This document shows positions 36,641-44,636 of a stretch of DNA of 64,000 bases, piece after piece. A program made the position numbers and the translations under genes. The notes beneath the pieces are model-generated. The model was not told the origin of the DNA, searched no databases, and was given only the letters and a program-made list of their open reading frames with translations. Source of the stretch: Prostheceraeus crozeri (Eukaryota; Platyhelminthes; Polycladida; Euryleptidae); assembly GCA_907163375.1 (NCBI GenBank), contig CAJQUW010007737.1, positions 434,001 through 498,000 of the forward strand, in the 5' to 3' direction. Position 1 is the stretch's first letter, and every line of letters starts with the position of its first letter.

Positions 36641-36920
36641 GCATGTTTGAGACCTTCAATGACTTGTGGCAGCTAAACGTGGGCACAAAGGACTGAAGAT
36701 GCCAGACGCATGTGTACTGCCGAAATGAGGATGTTGAGATTGATGTGTGGAGTTAAGATCGAAGAGAGGAAACAGAATAACGAAATAAGACCAATGATGA
36801 AGGTCTTAAGTGTAGAAGACTGCATTGAACGTGAGAGGCTCACGTGGCACGGCCATGTAATGGGACGCGATGAAGAAATTGAACTGAAGACGGCAATGAA
36901 AGGGTATCAAGGCGAAGAGG
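36641..36920 (+). pseudogene. Non-LTR retrotransposon ORF2 C-terminal relic, left part
   Basis: The frame reads residues MCTAEMRMLRLMCGVKIEER and later RERLTWHGHVMGRDEE, the well-known 'AEMRxLRWMxGV ... RLRWYGHVxRRDEE' segment that follows the reverse transcriptase domain in many animal LINEs. No intact reverse transcriptase lies upstream. The Polinton inserted inside this segment; the next conserved part resumes at 52547. Confidence 0.75.
36915..36920. repeat. Polinton target-site duplication, left (AAGAGG)
   Basis: AAGAGG directly precedes the element and is repeated exactly at 52541-52546. Six base pairs is the length produced by Polinton/Maverick integrases. Confidence 0.9.
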
Positions 36921-37300
36921 AGTAGTTTATAGTGTGACATCCGGCGCGACGCTTCGCTTCGCTTCGCTTCGCTTCGCTTGCGCCGGATGTCACACTTTTG
37001 CAGGTTTTTTCAAAAAATCAAAATTTCAAAAATTTCAAAAATTTAGGTAGACTTCAAATTTCACATGGCCGAAGGTCGAAGGGCGAAAATTTAAGCGTTT
37101 TTAAAAATACCCAATTTTTCAAATTTTTCAAAATCTCAAATTTGAGAATTATAATTTTTACCTTGAAAATCATGACCGTTCCAGGACACCGAAAAAATCA
37201 TAAAAGTTGAGAATTTCAAATTTGTAATTGTGATATTTTACTTTGAAAATCATGACCGTTCCAGGACACCGAAAATCATAAAAGTTGAGAATTTCAAATT
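36921..37300 (+). repeat. Polinton terminal inverted repeat, left
   Basis: Matches the reverse complement of about 52130-52540 with small indels. It contains a terminal hairpin (36931-36996), a shared AT-rich block, and subterminal repeats of about 80 bp each containing 'catgaccgttccaggacacc' and 'aatcataaaagttgagaatt'. A third, diverged copy of the subterminal repeat starts near 37317. Confidence 0.9.
36931..36996. repeat. Terminal hairpin with GCTTC-repeat loop, left
   Basis: AGTGTGACATCCGGCGC (36931-36947) and GCGCCGGATGTCACACT (36980-36996) are perfect complements, a 17-bp GC-rich stem. The loop consists of about five GCTTC pentamers. The right end has the same stem with about seven pentamers. 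It lies 10 bp from the element tip, so it may mark the end for the terminal protein or the integrase (inference). Confidence 0.9.
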
Positions 37301-37593
37301 TGTGATTATGATCATTTTCTTGCTCAAATCATGACCGCTCCTGGCGTTCTTACAATTTATCTACTGCTTTGCACTCAGATGAACACTCAATTGTAGAGAA
37401 CATCTGCTTCTCGCATTTATGAATAAAAGGCATTTCAGTATAAAGAGCTGTGACTTCCCACTCAAACATTTGAAAGGAAACAATGTATGAAAGAACAAAC
37501 AGCTGCTACACCCACTTAGACATTTGTAAGACGTGGAATATATAACCAGCAAATCCTACTCCGGCGTCCCTTAAGAAATTTTTTTATTATAAA
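37301..37593. other. Left subterminal non-coding region
   Basis: Contains the diverged third subterminal repeat near 37317-37345. The rest, up to the protease, holds nothing recognised. Confidence 0.5.
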
Positions 37594-38039
37594 ATGAACA
37601 ACATAAAGGAGTTTTTTAAATTAATGGAACAGAAACAACAACGAATTTTGATCTAAAGAAAATCGCACATCAATTGGGAATAAAGAATTTTCATGTCCTA
37701 ATGAGAGACGAATTACAATTGATCAAAAATAGGCCAACTGTAAATTTCATAACGAATCTTCACACTTCAGACCAAAACGGCGTACATTGGTCAGCAGGTA
37801 TCTTTAGTAAAAACGGAGATAATTATTATTTTGACTCATACGGGCTTCCACCTACGAATGAAGTAAGAGAAATACTTGGCAATGGAATTTATAATACATT
37901 TCAAATTCAAAAACCGGGAACAACTTATTGTGGCCAATTATGTCTTTATGTTTTATTTAAATTACAAAAAGGAGTATCATTTCTTGATATTATGTTAGAA
38001 TTGAATAATAAAAATAATAATAATAATAATGATAATTAA
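37594..38039 (+). CDS. PRO: Adenain-like cysteine protease (maturation protease), 5' end frameshifted
   Basis: This is the Polinton homologue of adenovirus protease, which cleaves capsid precursors during maturation. Open from 37620 to 38039. Counting from codon 37674, catalytic residues are visible: His38 in GVHWSAG, Asp54 in YFDSYG, Gln79 and Cys86 in QKPGTTYCGQLC; the 7-residue Gln-Cys spacing equals that of adenain. The conserved N-terminal part begins before 37674, but its frame meets a stop at 37617 without an ATG. The only good ATG, at 37594 in the same A-rich context as the other genes of the element, is in another frame. A small frame change around 37612-37640 is therefore likely. 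The tail ends in a run of Asn. Confidence 0.88.
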
Positions 38040-38043
38040 AAAG

Positions 38044-39402
38044 CTAAAGCTCAGTTCGTTGTAATTCATTTTGATAAAAACGGCCTCTGATATCCTCATT
38101 ATCTAAATCTTTAATTTCATAAGTAAACGGATAAGTTGGATTTATTTTACAAATTTCAAATATTTCTTTAGTCCAATAGCCAACAAAGCCTTTTTCAAAT
38201 TTATTCTTATATTTAAATATTCTAACTCTATCTCCAATTTTAAATTTCGGCTTAAGTTTCTGCAAATTCGGATTACTCTCATTCAAATTATTATTCTCGA
38301 ATATTTTCTTTCGTATCAAATCAGGGTCGTCAGAAGCATTCTTTGGAGTTTCTTCAATACCAGAATGAACTTTATTATTGTACTCTTCTACAATTCCTGG
38401 TAATATCTTCAACCATTTCTGATTTCTTTGCTCAGTAAATTTCTTGAATAATTTATTTTTTAACGTCCGATTGAATCTTTCTATCACTACAGCTTTTCCA
38501 GCGTTTTCAGTTGAATAAACAGTTTCAAATAGTGGCTGAACGTTTCGGTTATAAAATTCCGACCCTTTATCAACAAACAATTTCCTTGGCTTTCTATTAC
38601 TTTCTTTAAAGATTTCTTCAAACGCATATTTAACTGATAGACCACTTTTCTTTTTTAAAGGCTTTACCCAAGCATATCGTGTATATAAATCTGTAACGGT
38701 CAATGCGTATTTGTAGTCCCTTTCATTCGGCATATGAATAAGATCAGCACTCCAAATATCATCTTTATTAAATACTTTTACTTTCAATAAATATTTAGGC
38801 CTTCTGTATTCTTTATGAATTTCAGACGCGTAGGTTCGAGCGTTGCTCTCAGAGTTATTAGTTCGAGCGTTGCTCTCAGACAGCTTTGCTGTCGTTTCAT
38901 TTAAACCCTGACCGAATAATATTTTAGCTTGTAAAGCTTTCTTAACAAACATTCTTTCAATTTTTTCTCTAAATGTAGGATTTTGAATACTATCTAATTC
39001 TTGAATCATCTTCTTATCAGCTGCATGTCGAGAACTTAGATCATGATTTCGATAAGCTAAATCATGCCTGTAAGCTGCGGCATCTACTCTATTTATTGGT
39101 TCTTCACCTGGTTTCGGATTATTATTCTCATCTAGTCTTATATCTAATCGAGTTCCTGGACCAGTATATGAATGACCAGGAAGATGTTTTTCTTTCGAAT
39201 ATTTACTCCAAATAAATCCAGGAAAGTTTTCTAATGTTTTTTGTATGTCACCACCGAAGTGGTGTGGAACTTTGTTCTTGTCACCTCCAATATGCTGACA
39301 ATTTGAGTTTTTATTTTTGTTTAATAGATAATTCAATAAATCTAAATTAGAAATTTTTAATTTAGTTAAATTTTCGGAATTTGTAGAATTTGCGGAATCC
39401 AT
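38044..39402 (-). CDS. Phospholipase A2 domain fused to retroviral-type integrase
   Basis: A 452-residue protein with two unrelated parts. Residues about 73-165 match the parvovirus VP1-type phospholipase A2 seen in adintoviruses: HLPGHSYTGPGT (calcium loop near 79-84), DAAAYRHDLAY with the His113-Asp114 dyad, and Asp129. In viruses this domain helps particles leave endosomes. Residues about 192-452 are a Polinton integrase: Asp220 in DDIWSADLIHM, Asp278 in LFVDKGSEFYN, Glu308 in AVVIERFNRTLKNK, then a C-terminal SH3/chromo-like module with KPKFKIGDRVRIFKY. The second Asp to Glu gap is 29 residues, shorter than the usual 35 or so. No HHCC zinc module is present. The linker (about 168-192) is encoded by GC-rich hairpins and a repeated SESNART. 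Start ATG has the element's AAAAATG context. Usually the two parts are separate genes. Confidence 0.88.
   Translation of the reverse strand: MDSANSTNSENLTKLKISNLDLLNYLLNKNKNSNCQHIGGDKNKVPHHFGGDIQKTLENFPGFIWSKYSKEKHLPGHSYTGPGTRLDIRLDENNNPKPGEEPINRVDAAAYRHDLAYRNHDLSSRHAADKKMIQELDSIQNPTFREKIERMFVKKALQAKILFGQGLNETTAKLSESNARTNNSESNARTYASEIHKEYRRPKYLLKVKVFNKDDIWSADLIHMPNERDYKYALTVTDLYTRYAWVKPLKKKSGLSVKYAFEEIFKESNRKPRKLFVDKGSEFYNRNVQPLFETVYSTENAGKAVVIERFNRTLKNKLFKKFTEQRNQKWLKILPGIVEEYNNKVHSGIEETPKNASDDPDLIRKKIFENNNLNESNPNLQKLKPKFKIGDRVRIFKYKNKFEKGFVGYWTKEIFEICKINPTYPFTYEIKDLDNEDIRGRFYQNELQRTEL
38838..38893. repeat. GC-rich hairpin cluster in the PLA2-integrase linker
   Basis: Two copies of GAGC-GTT-GCTC (38838-38848, 38865-38875) lie within a 20-bp direct repeat, followed by GACAGC-TTT-GCTGTC (38879-38893). 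They stay in frame and encode the linker between the two domains. Confidence 0.85.
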
Positions 39403-39433
39403 TTTTAAAGATAAAATAAATGTTTTACCTTAT

Positions 39434-39446
39434 GGACCAAAGGTCC
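39434..39446. terminator. GC-rich hairpin GGACC-AAA-GGTCC after the 161-residue gene
   Basis: This short stem with an AAA loop lies 9-21 bp beyond the stop codon of the gene at 39455-39940, and weaker pairing extends outward (ACCTT.../...GAGGT). The identical 13-mer occurs just after the capsid gene (40140-40152). The repeated position suggests a transcript-end role, but it may be just one more of the element's palindromes. Confidence 0.45.
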
Positions 39447-39454
39447 TGAGGTTA

Positions 39455-39940
39455 TTACCGAATCATACTAGGACTTAGATATATTCCAGAACCATCTTTA
39501 GTTTCTTTAATTTCAATTAAATCATCAACATTGTGGAGAATATTTTTAAGAACTCGTTTTCCTTCATCAACTAATTTTAACTTACTAATAAAATTATCTA
39601 CTACTCCTTCACCCCTAGCAACTTTCTCTAACTCTCTATTATGTCGTTTTTGTTCTTCTAATGCTGCTTTCTCTGATTTATTTTTATTTACTGCTTGGAC
39701 AATACCAGCTGTCCCACCTGCAACACTTCCTGCTGCAGCTATGCCTCCTATTATTAGTGGAATTAATGGGAGAATACCGCCATTCTTTTCTTCTTGTAAT
39801 TGAATATTCTCTATCATTGGTTTACTTATGTAATACTTTTTTTTGTTAATCGTAATAGTTTTAGGGGTATTTTTGTCAACAATATTACGTAATTTTAATT
39901 CAACAGTTTTATTATTAATATTACTTTTCGCTTGCGACAT
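39455..39940 (-). CDS. Membrane-active (melittin-/pVI-like) virion-type protein
   Basis: A 161-residue protein. Residues about 54-84 form a Gly/Ala/Ile-rich hydrophobic stretch (GGILPLIPLIIGGIAAAGS), followed by a charged helix and a conserved-looking end, GSGIYLSPS. Small proteins of this shape are common in Polintons and adintoviruses and are thought to disturb membranes during entry, like adenovirus pVI; that role is from the family, not shown here. The start ATG is in the AAAAATG context. It lies between the PLA2-integrase and capsid genes on the same strand. The 3' flank has the GGACC hairpin. Confidence 0.6.
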   Translation of the reverse strand: MSQAKSNINNKTVELKLRNIVDKNTPKTITINKKKYYISKPMIENIQLQEEKNGGILPLIPLIIGGIAAAGSVAGGTAGIVQAVNKNKSEKAALEEQKRHNRELEKVARGEGVVDNFISKLKLVDEGKRVLKNILHNVDDLIEIKETKDGSGIYLSPSMIR

Positions 39941-40139
39941 TTTTAATAAAAAAATTTTAAGTTATCAAAAATTTAAATCTATTCTAGTAATGAAAAAATT
40001 TTAAGTTAAGAATTTTTTTAATCTATTCTAGTTATGAAAAAATTTTTAAGTTAAGAATTTTTAAGTTAACAAAAATTTTAATCTATTCTTGTTATGAAAA
40101 AAATTAATTAATCGACTAAGTCTTGGGCTTTAACCTATC
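39941..40139. repeat. AT-rich tandem repeat between two genes
   Basis: Three or four imperfect units of about 45-50 bp, each with 'tttaagttaa', 'aatttttaatctattct' and 'agttatgaaaaa', fill the gap between the membrane-active gene and the capsid gene. Confidence 0.8.
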
Positions 40140-40152
40140 GGACCAAAGGTCC
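40140..40152. terminator. GC-rich hairpin GGACC-AAA-GGTCC after the capsid gene
   Basis: Identical to 39434-39446 and likewise 9-21 bp beyond a stop codon (that of the capsid gene at 40161). Flanking AACC / GGTT extends the stem with bulges. Confidence 0.45.
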
Positions 40153-40160
40153 TAAGGTTA

Positions 40161-41494
40161 CTAACCGATCCTAACCATCTTCCCATTAAGAACTTCAATA
40201 GAATATTTTACATCTTCTAACAATAAACCATAAGCCATCAATGAAGTTGTGGAATCTTTCTTTTCAATATTAATTGTTACATCACAACCATTTTTAATAA
40301 TATCTTCAGATTGTGCACTTAAATCGAAACAGAAAATTGGATATAAATGTCTCCAATCTCCAGGAGTTAATTGTGGTTCAACTCCAAATTCTATACAAAG
40401 ATTTCGATAAGAATCATATCCTTCCATAAATTGATTATTGGTATCATCGAATCTTAATGGATCAATTGGATATCGAGTTTGATTTAATGAAACTTGTAAA
40501 CTTCGAATTGTATTAATATGAAAAATATTGTTGTTCTTATCAAAACTTGGAGAATTATTTCTTTGAAATGTTAGTAATAAATATCTTGGGGTATTCGCAG
40601 TTCTAGTAAAATGCCAGTTAAATCTTTGTTCGGAAAAAGTTACTGAACTAGCAGTACGCTTTAGAAAATTTACTGGAATTGGTTTGTTAGTATTTAATCT
40701 TTTTGCAATAGCTGTTTCAATCTCTAAACTAGGAGTAATATGCTTAATCCACCATTCAAGTCTATCAATTTTTAAATATGCTTTTTTTCCAGTATTACCA
40801 AAAAAGATTAATTCATTATTTGCTGTACGATGAATTATTAATTTAAATTTAATTGATATGATATTTTGTCATAATCTAAATATCCGAATAATGGAGACAA
40901 TGACCAATTTACTGTCTGTTTACTTTTCTTGTTAAATTCACGCCTTTCTTTATATGCATCATTATTTGTTTTATTTAAATGTTTTGCAATATTTTCTACA
41001 TCTTTCGCAATTCCTGCTGCATCTGTTCCAGCGTGAGTTAAATCATCAACAATTATACCATCATTAGTATCAGGAAACCAACCTTCGATTTCATGCTTTT
41101 TATTATTTTCACCAATTGTTACAAATCTAAGCATTGTATCAATTACACCTGGAGAATCACTTATTGTTTCTATATTTTGAGTTGCAACATCTAAACGCAT
41201 TTGTGTAAATAATCTTGGAAAAAAATTATTTTCTAGTGCAATATTATCGGTTTCTGGTAATGGTGTTGTAAAATTAGCATCACTATATAAAGAATATTCA
41301 CAATGTAAAAACGAATCAGGTAAATATATATAACTCTGCTGATTATCAACTTCAAAAATTAAATCACCTCCAGTATTTACTCTACTGGAAGATCCGGGAT
41401 TCATAGCAATTCTTATATAGTCATTCTTTTTTTGATTATTACTGACGAACGGAGGATCGTCTAATCTAAATTTATTTTCGATAAGCGAAGACAT
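40161..41494 (-). CDS. MCP: Double-jelly-roll major capsid protein, broken by a frameshift
   Basis: The capsid shell protein of the element. The first frame (40838-41494, 218 residues) starts MSSLIENKFRLDDPPFVSNN and ends inside the segment that follows SPLFGYLDYDKISYQ. The homologous sequence continues in another frame from about 40860 to the stop at 40161, with RLEWWIKHITPSLE, RYLLLTFQRNNS, then a C-terminal part with CFDLSAQSEDI. These segments match the double-jelly-roll family of animal Polintons (strand pairs plus an EWW motif between the two barrels). Total length of about 444 residues fits the family. The break lies in an A/T run at about 40840-40860. The start has the AAAAATG context. 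The gene as written cannot give full-length capsid without frame correction. Confidence 0.78.
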
Positions 41495-41587
41495 TTTTAT
41501 AAAAAATAATTTGACTTTTTGTTTTTCTCACAGACAGAAAAAAATTTTACTAAAAAAATTACTAAAAAATTTTACTAAAATATAATT

Positions 41588-42103
41588 TTAGAATTTTGCT
41601 AGACCAGCTCCGCTGCTGACGCCATTACCTCTTATTTCTTCAATTGTTTTTTCATTATGTTTACTATCAGACGGAGCTCCGCTCCTCAAGGTTTCCCCAA
41701 CAGCAATGTTAGCAATTTTGTTCTTTGTTTCATCTGAAAGTTTTTTTAATTTTTTTAGTTCTTCGGAATCATTCCTAAGTTTACGAATAGCTTCTAGTTG
41801 TTTTAATTCGTTTTGAGACTTGACAGCATTTGATATTGCACTAGCTGTACTACCTATAGCAGCTGCTCCTTTTGCAGCAGATGTAATCAAATCTTTATTA
41901 TTTTTAATTAAGTTAACGATACTACCAATACCAGAGAAGATCCCAGCTCCTTCCGTGCGAACGGCACCTGCGGTGCCTAGGAACTTTTCTGTTCCGACTG
42001 TTTCTCTATTATCATAATGATAAACAGGATTCATACGTGGTTCATGAGCAATTTTTTGATTTGAAGCAAAATGTTTAAGATTGTGTTTATAAATTATAGG
42101 CAT
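41588..42103 (-). CDS. Predicted membrane-active or minor virion protein
   Basis: 171 residues. After a polar N-terminus comes GAGIFSGIGSIVNLIKNN (52-69), an Ala/Gly/Ser-rich hydrophobic segment (about 76-92), then a Lys/Glu-rich coiled-coil-like helix and a Gly-rich end. The design, an amphipathic helix plus a hydrophobic helix, resembles membrane-lytic or core proteins near the capsid gene of Polintons, but I do not recognise the family. Two in-frame GC hairpins near its C-terminus and a triple hairpin covering residues about 36-52 supply part of the protein. Start in the AAAAATG context, directly upstream of the capsid gene on the same strand. Confidence 0.55.
   Translation of the reverse strand: MPIIYKHNLKHFASNQKIAHEPRMNPVYHYDNRETVGTEKFLGTAGAVRTEGAGIFSGIGSIVNLIKNNKDLITSAAKGAAAIGSTASAISNAVKSQNELKQLEAIRKLRNDSEELKKLKKLSDETKNKIANIAVGETLRSGAPSDSKHNEKTIEEIRGNGVSSGAGLAKF
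41605..41685. repeat. Two GC-rich hairpins in the 171-residue gene
   Basis: CAGC-TCC-GCTG (41605-41615) and GGAGC-TCC-GCTCC (41673-41685) share the same TCC loop and lie in frame in the 3' part of the gene, in otherwise AT-rich DNA. Confidence 0.75.
41953..41995. repeat. Triple GC-rich hairpin cluster
   Basis: Three adjacent or overlapping palindromes: CCGT-GCGA-ACGG (41953-41964), GGCACC-TGC-GGTGCC (41963-41977) and GGAAC-TTTTCT-GTTCC (41980-41995). They are in frame in the N-terminal half of the 171-residue gene. Confidence 0.8.
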
Positions 42104-42145
42104 TTTTTAGGATTAAATTTGACTTTTGGGAAAAATATCTACGTG

Positions 42146-43033
42146 TTAAGATTTACGTTTGTGAATGGACAACAACTTCGAGATAACTTTATTAATTGCC
42201 TGTTGCACTTTATCTATTGCGTCAAGCAGTGTGTGATGTACTTTAATTTCTTTTCTATTAACTTGCATTTTCTCCTGATTCATCTTCAACGCCGTTTTAA
42301 GAGCATTTAACTTAACTTTAAGAACATCTAATTGTCTTTTAACAGCATCTAACTGTTCCTTATTTTCTTTAGAGTTTTCTTGTAAATTTTTCTTTAATTC
42401 ATTTTCTAAATTGATTTTAAGAGTTTTCATTTTATCAACTTTTTCATTAAGTGAGTTTACTTCATTTATTATTCTATTCATCTTTTTCATTTGTTGAGTA
42501 ATTTTAGAACTTAATTCATCAACACTTTTTTGGAATGTAGTTTGTAACTGCTTTAAATTTTTTTTAATTCTTTCAGGTAGTTTTTCTATTTCATCTTCTA
42601 ATTGTTCTTTCAATAGTTGTATCTGATGTTTATTTTTAATTACAGCAGATTTTAAATTTAAAGAAAGTAATATTAAAATTTTTGATTGTTCAGAAATCTT
42701 TTTAAAAAGTTTTGCTATATCTGCTTCTAGCTCTCTATCCTTTTTATCAAGTTTTAATAATTTTTCGTTTAATGATTTGTCATTAAGTTTAAGCAACTTT
42801 AATTCGTTCATCAGTGGAACCAAAACATCGTTTATATATTTTTCCTTTAAGTCATTGATTTGTGTATCAACATATTGTTTATTTGTCAACTCTGTATTTT
42901 GTTGCGGAAGAATAGAAAGATGCAATGGACCAGATAAAACGTCTCCAGTTTTCATGATATAATTTTCTATTTCTATTTCTAATTCACGATTATTCGGGAT
43001 ATATGCACCTCCACCAACATTTGGTAACATCAT
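42146..43033 (-). CDS. Fibre-like coiled-coil protein with phage-tail-fibre motif
   Basis: 295 residues. After a Gly-containing N-terminus, residues about 29-57 read TGDVLSGPLHLSIL...LTNKQYVDTQI, which follows the 'G-D-x-M-S/T-G-P-L-x-L ... A-T-K-K-Y-V-D' motif of phage tail fibres, where it opens a trimeric shaft. The remaining 235 residues are almost entirely heptad-like coiled coil (Leu/Ile with Lys/Glu/Gln), ending in a basic tail. A trimeric surface spike is a reasonable inference; there is no globular receptor-binding head. It lies next to capsid-related genes, on the same strand, with the AAAAATG start. A plain structural coiled coil is the alternative. Confidence 0.6.
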   Translation of the reverse strand: MMLPNVGGGAYIPNNRELEIEIENYIMKTGDVLSGPLHLSILPQQNTELTNKQYVDTQINDLKEKYINDVLVPLMNELKLLKLNDKSLNEKLLKLDKKDRELEADIAKLFKKISEQSKILILLSLNLKSAVIKNKHQIQLLKEQLEDEIEKLPERIKKNLKQLQTTFQKSVDELSSKITQQMKKMNRIINEVNSLNEKVDKMKTLKINLENELKKNLQENSKENKEQLDAVKRQLDVLKVKLNALKTALKMNQEKMQVNRKEIKVHHTLLDAIDKVQQAINKVISKLLSIHKRKS

Positions 43034-43135
43034 TTTTTAACAATAAAAAAATCAATTTTTTCTAATAAAATAAAAAAATAAAATTTTTTCTAATAAAAAT
43101 AAAAAAATAAAATTTTTTGTAATAAAAATAAAAAA
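43034..43135. promoter_or_regulatory. Divergent A/T-rich intergenic region
   Basis: About 100 bp of 'aataaaaataaaaaaataaaatttttt' repeats separate two divergent start codons (43033 minus, 43136 plus). Any promoters for both genes must lie here; no specific motif can be named. Confidence 0.5.
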
Positions 43136-44428
43136 ATGGAAAATCCAAATTTAAAAAAATTATATTCGCCCGCATCATCCTGTTCTTCTTATTCGACGAG
43201 ATCAACGGGATTTGAAAATAAATGTTTTGATAATAATAATAATAATAATCCATGTATAGATGTTAATATTTTATTTCAATTACAAACCGAAATATTTAGA
43301 GAACAGACTAAAGGTTTACCTTCTATAGAAACTAATTATTGTTTATTTCCGGGGGATCCATTTATTAAATTTATGGATATTGTTAGTAAATATAATGATG
43401 TAGCTTATGTGGAATTAAATAAAGAAAATATGGTTATAATAGGTCATAATAATGTTTATGGATTTATTAGAGCAGTGTTACCAATTAGTAATACTGATTG
43501 GATAGAAACTAAAATTATTAATTATATCAATATTAAAGAATTAGTTAAAAAATTAAAATCTTTTTCGAAAGAAAAAATTAGATTATTTGTTGACGAACAA
43601 AATCAATATAACATTCACATAGAGAGTAAAAAACATAATGAAGAATTATTATGTCAAGTTTATTATAGAGACACAATTTATAAACAAGAAACATTAGAAA
43701 TGCCGCAAAGATATGATGATGATACGTATATAGGATTATATTCAAACTTAAATATTAATTTGTTAAAATCTTACATAAATGGCTTAGCTCAACAAGAGAA
43801 AATTTATATGTGGACAACACCTTATACTATTAACAATGACCATAATCATAATAAACGAACCGAAGGTTCTAGGGCTTTGCCCGATCTTAAAGAATCTTAT
43901 GATAATAATGATGATTCTGTAACATCTGAAAAAGGTGTAAATGGTAAAAAAGATTATAAAAATATTAGTAATTATAAAAATTTATCTAAATTTCATTTTC
44001 TTACAATTGAAAATAATAATGATGGCATAGTTGAAGATACTGTTAGACAACTATGTGTCGGGTCTACAAAATTTAAATTAGGATTTACATCTAATCAATT
44101 TAAAATTTTATCATCTTTAACAAAAACTAAAAGTGATTCAGATTATGGTGGTGTTATTAAATTTTCCAAAAGAGATCAAAGACCAATATTTTTCTCTATT
44201 ATATTATTATCAGATAAAAGATGTAATTTAGAGTTAGATATTCCAATAAGAGAATGGTATCCTATCATGGAAGGGCATCCTATACCAAAAAGTGTAATTT
44301 ATGATGATGAAGAAACAATTTATGATGATGATGAAGAAACAATTTATGATGATGATGATGATGAATCAATAGTTAGTGAAAAAAAATTTAAATTATCTTT
44401 TGATAAAACATTATATGATGAAACTTAA
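43136..44428 (+). CDS. Uncharacterised protein, possible sliding-clamp-like fold
   Basis: 430 residues. I do not recognise a family by sequence. The pattern is suggestive of a PCNA-type clamp: an N-terminal segment FIKFMDIVSKYNDVAYVEL, INIKELVKKLKSFSKEKIRL where clamps have 'I-x-L-x-x-L-x-K-I-L-K', a middle repeat of that layout, and a last domain with STKFKLGFTSNQFKILSSL and RPIFFSIILL where clamps have 'P-L-x-I-x-F'. A linker with a GC double hairpin (RTEGSRALPDL) separates the halves. The tail is very acidic, with duplicated IYDDDEET units. It is the only long plus-strand gene besides the protease and is convergent with the polymerase. A processivity factor would fit; this is inference. 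Confidence 0.5.
   Translation: MENPNLKKLYSPASSCSSYSTRSTGFENKCFDNNNNNNPCIDVNILFQLQTEIFREQTKGLPSIETNYCLFPGDPFIKFMDIVSKYNDVAYVELNKENMVIIGHNNVYGFIRAVLPISNTDWIETKIINYINIKELVKKLKSFSKEKIRLFVDEQNQYNIHIESKKHNEELLCQVYYRDTIYKQETLEMPQRYDDDTYIGLYSNLNINLLKSYINGLAQQEKIYMWTTPYTINNDHNHNKRTEGSRALPDLKESYDNNDDSVTSEKGVNGKKDYKNISNYKNLSKFHFLTIENNNDGIVEDTVRQLCVGSTKFKLGFTSNQFKILSSLTKTKSDSDYGGVIKFSKRDQRPIFFSIILLSDKRCNLELDIPIREWYPIMEGHPIPKSVIYDDEETIYDDDEETIYDDDDDESIVSEKKFKLSFDKTLYDET
43857..43882. repeat. GC-rich double hairpin in the 430-residue gene
   Basis: GAACC-GAA-GGTTC (43857-43869) and GGGC-TTT-GCCC (43872-43882) lie two bases apart and in frame. Confidence 0.8.
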
Positions 44429-44489
44429 TAAGATAAAACTTAATAGAAAATACCAAAATATTCGTTAAATATATTTTCATATGTAATAA

Positions 44490-44625
44490 AATTTTTAGAT
44501 GTAATAAGTTTTTAGATGTAATAAGTTTTTAGATGTAATAAGTTTTTAGATGTCATAAGTTTATAGATGTAATAAATTTTTTAGATGGAATAAGTTTTTA
44601 GATGTTATAAATTTTTTAGATGTTA
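44490..44625. repeat. 17-18-bp AT-rich tandem repeat between convergent genes
   Basis: About seven imperfect units of 'tttttagatgtaataag' fill the gap between the 3' ends of the 430-residue gene and the polymerase gene. It may include transcript-end signals for both; none can be singled out. Confidence 0.85.
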
Positions 44626-44636
44626 TAAAAAAATTA

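Noticed and set aside
37611..37620. Programmed -1 frameshift site in the protease gene (T6A3 run)
   Set aside because: The run does not fit the canonical X-XXY-YYZ layout in the ATG frame, and slippage there would meet a stop at 37617; an indel is simpler.
38044..39402. Classifying the integrase as part of a retrovirus or LTR retrotransposon
   Set aside because: No gag, reverse transcriptase or LTRs are present; the neighbours, ends and 6-bp duplication are those of a Polinton.
39531..39849. Plus-strand ORFs opposite the membrane-active gene
   Set aside because: They are antisense shadows of a gene that fits the Polinton set and has the shared start context.
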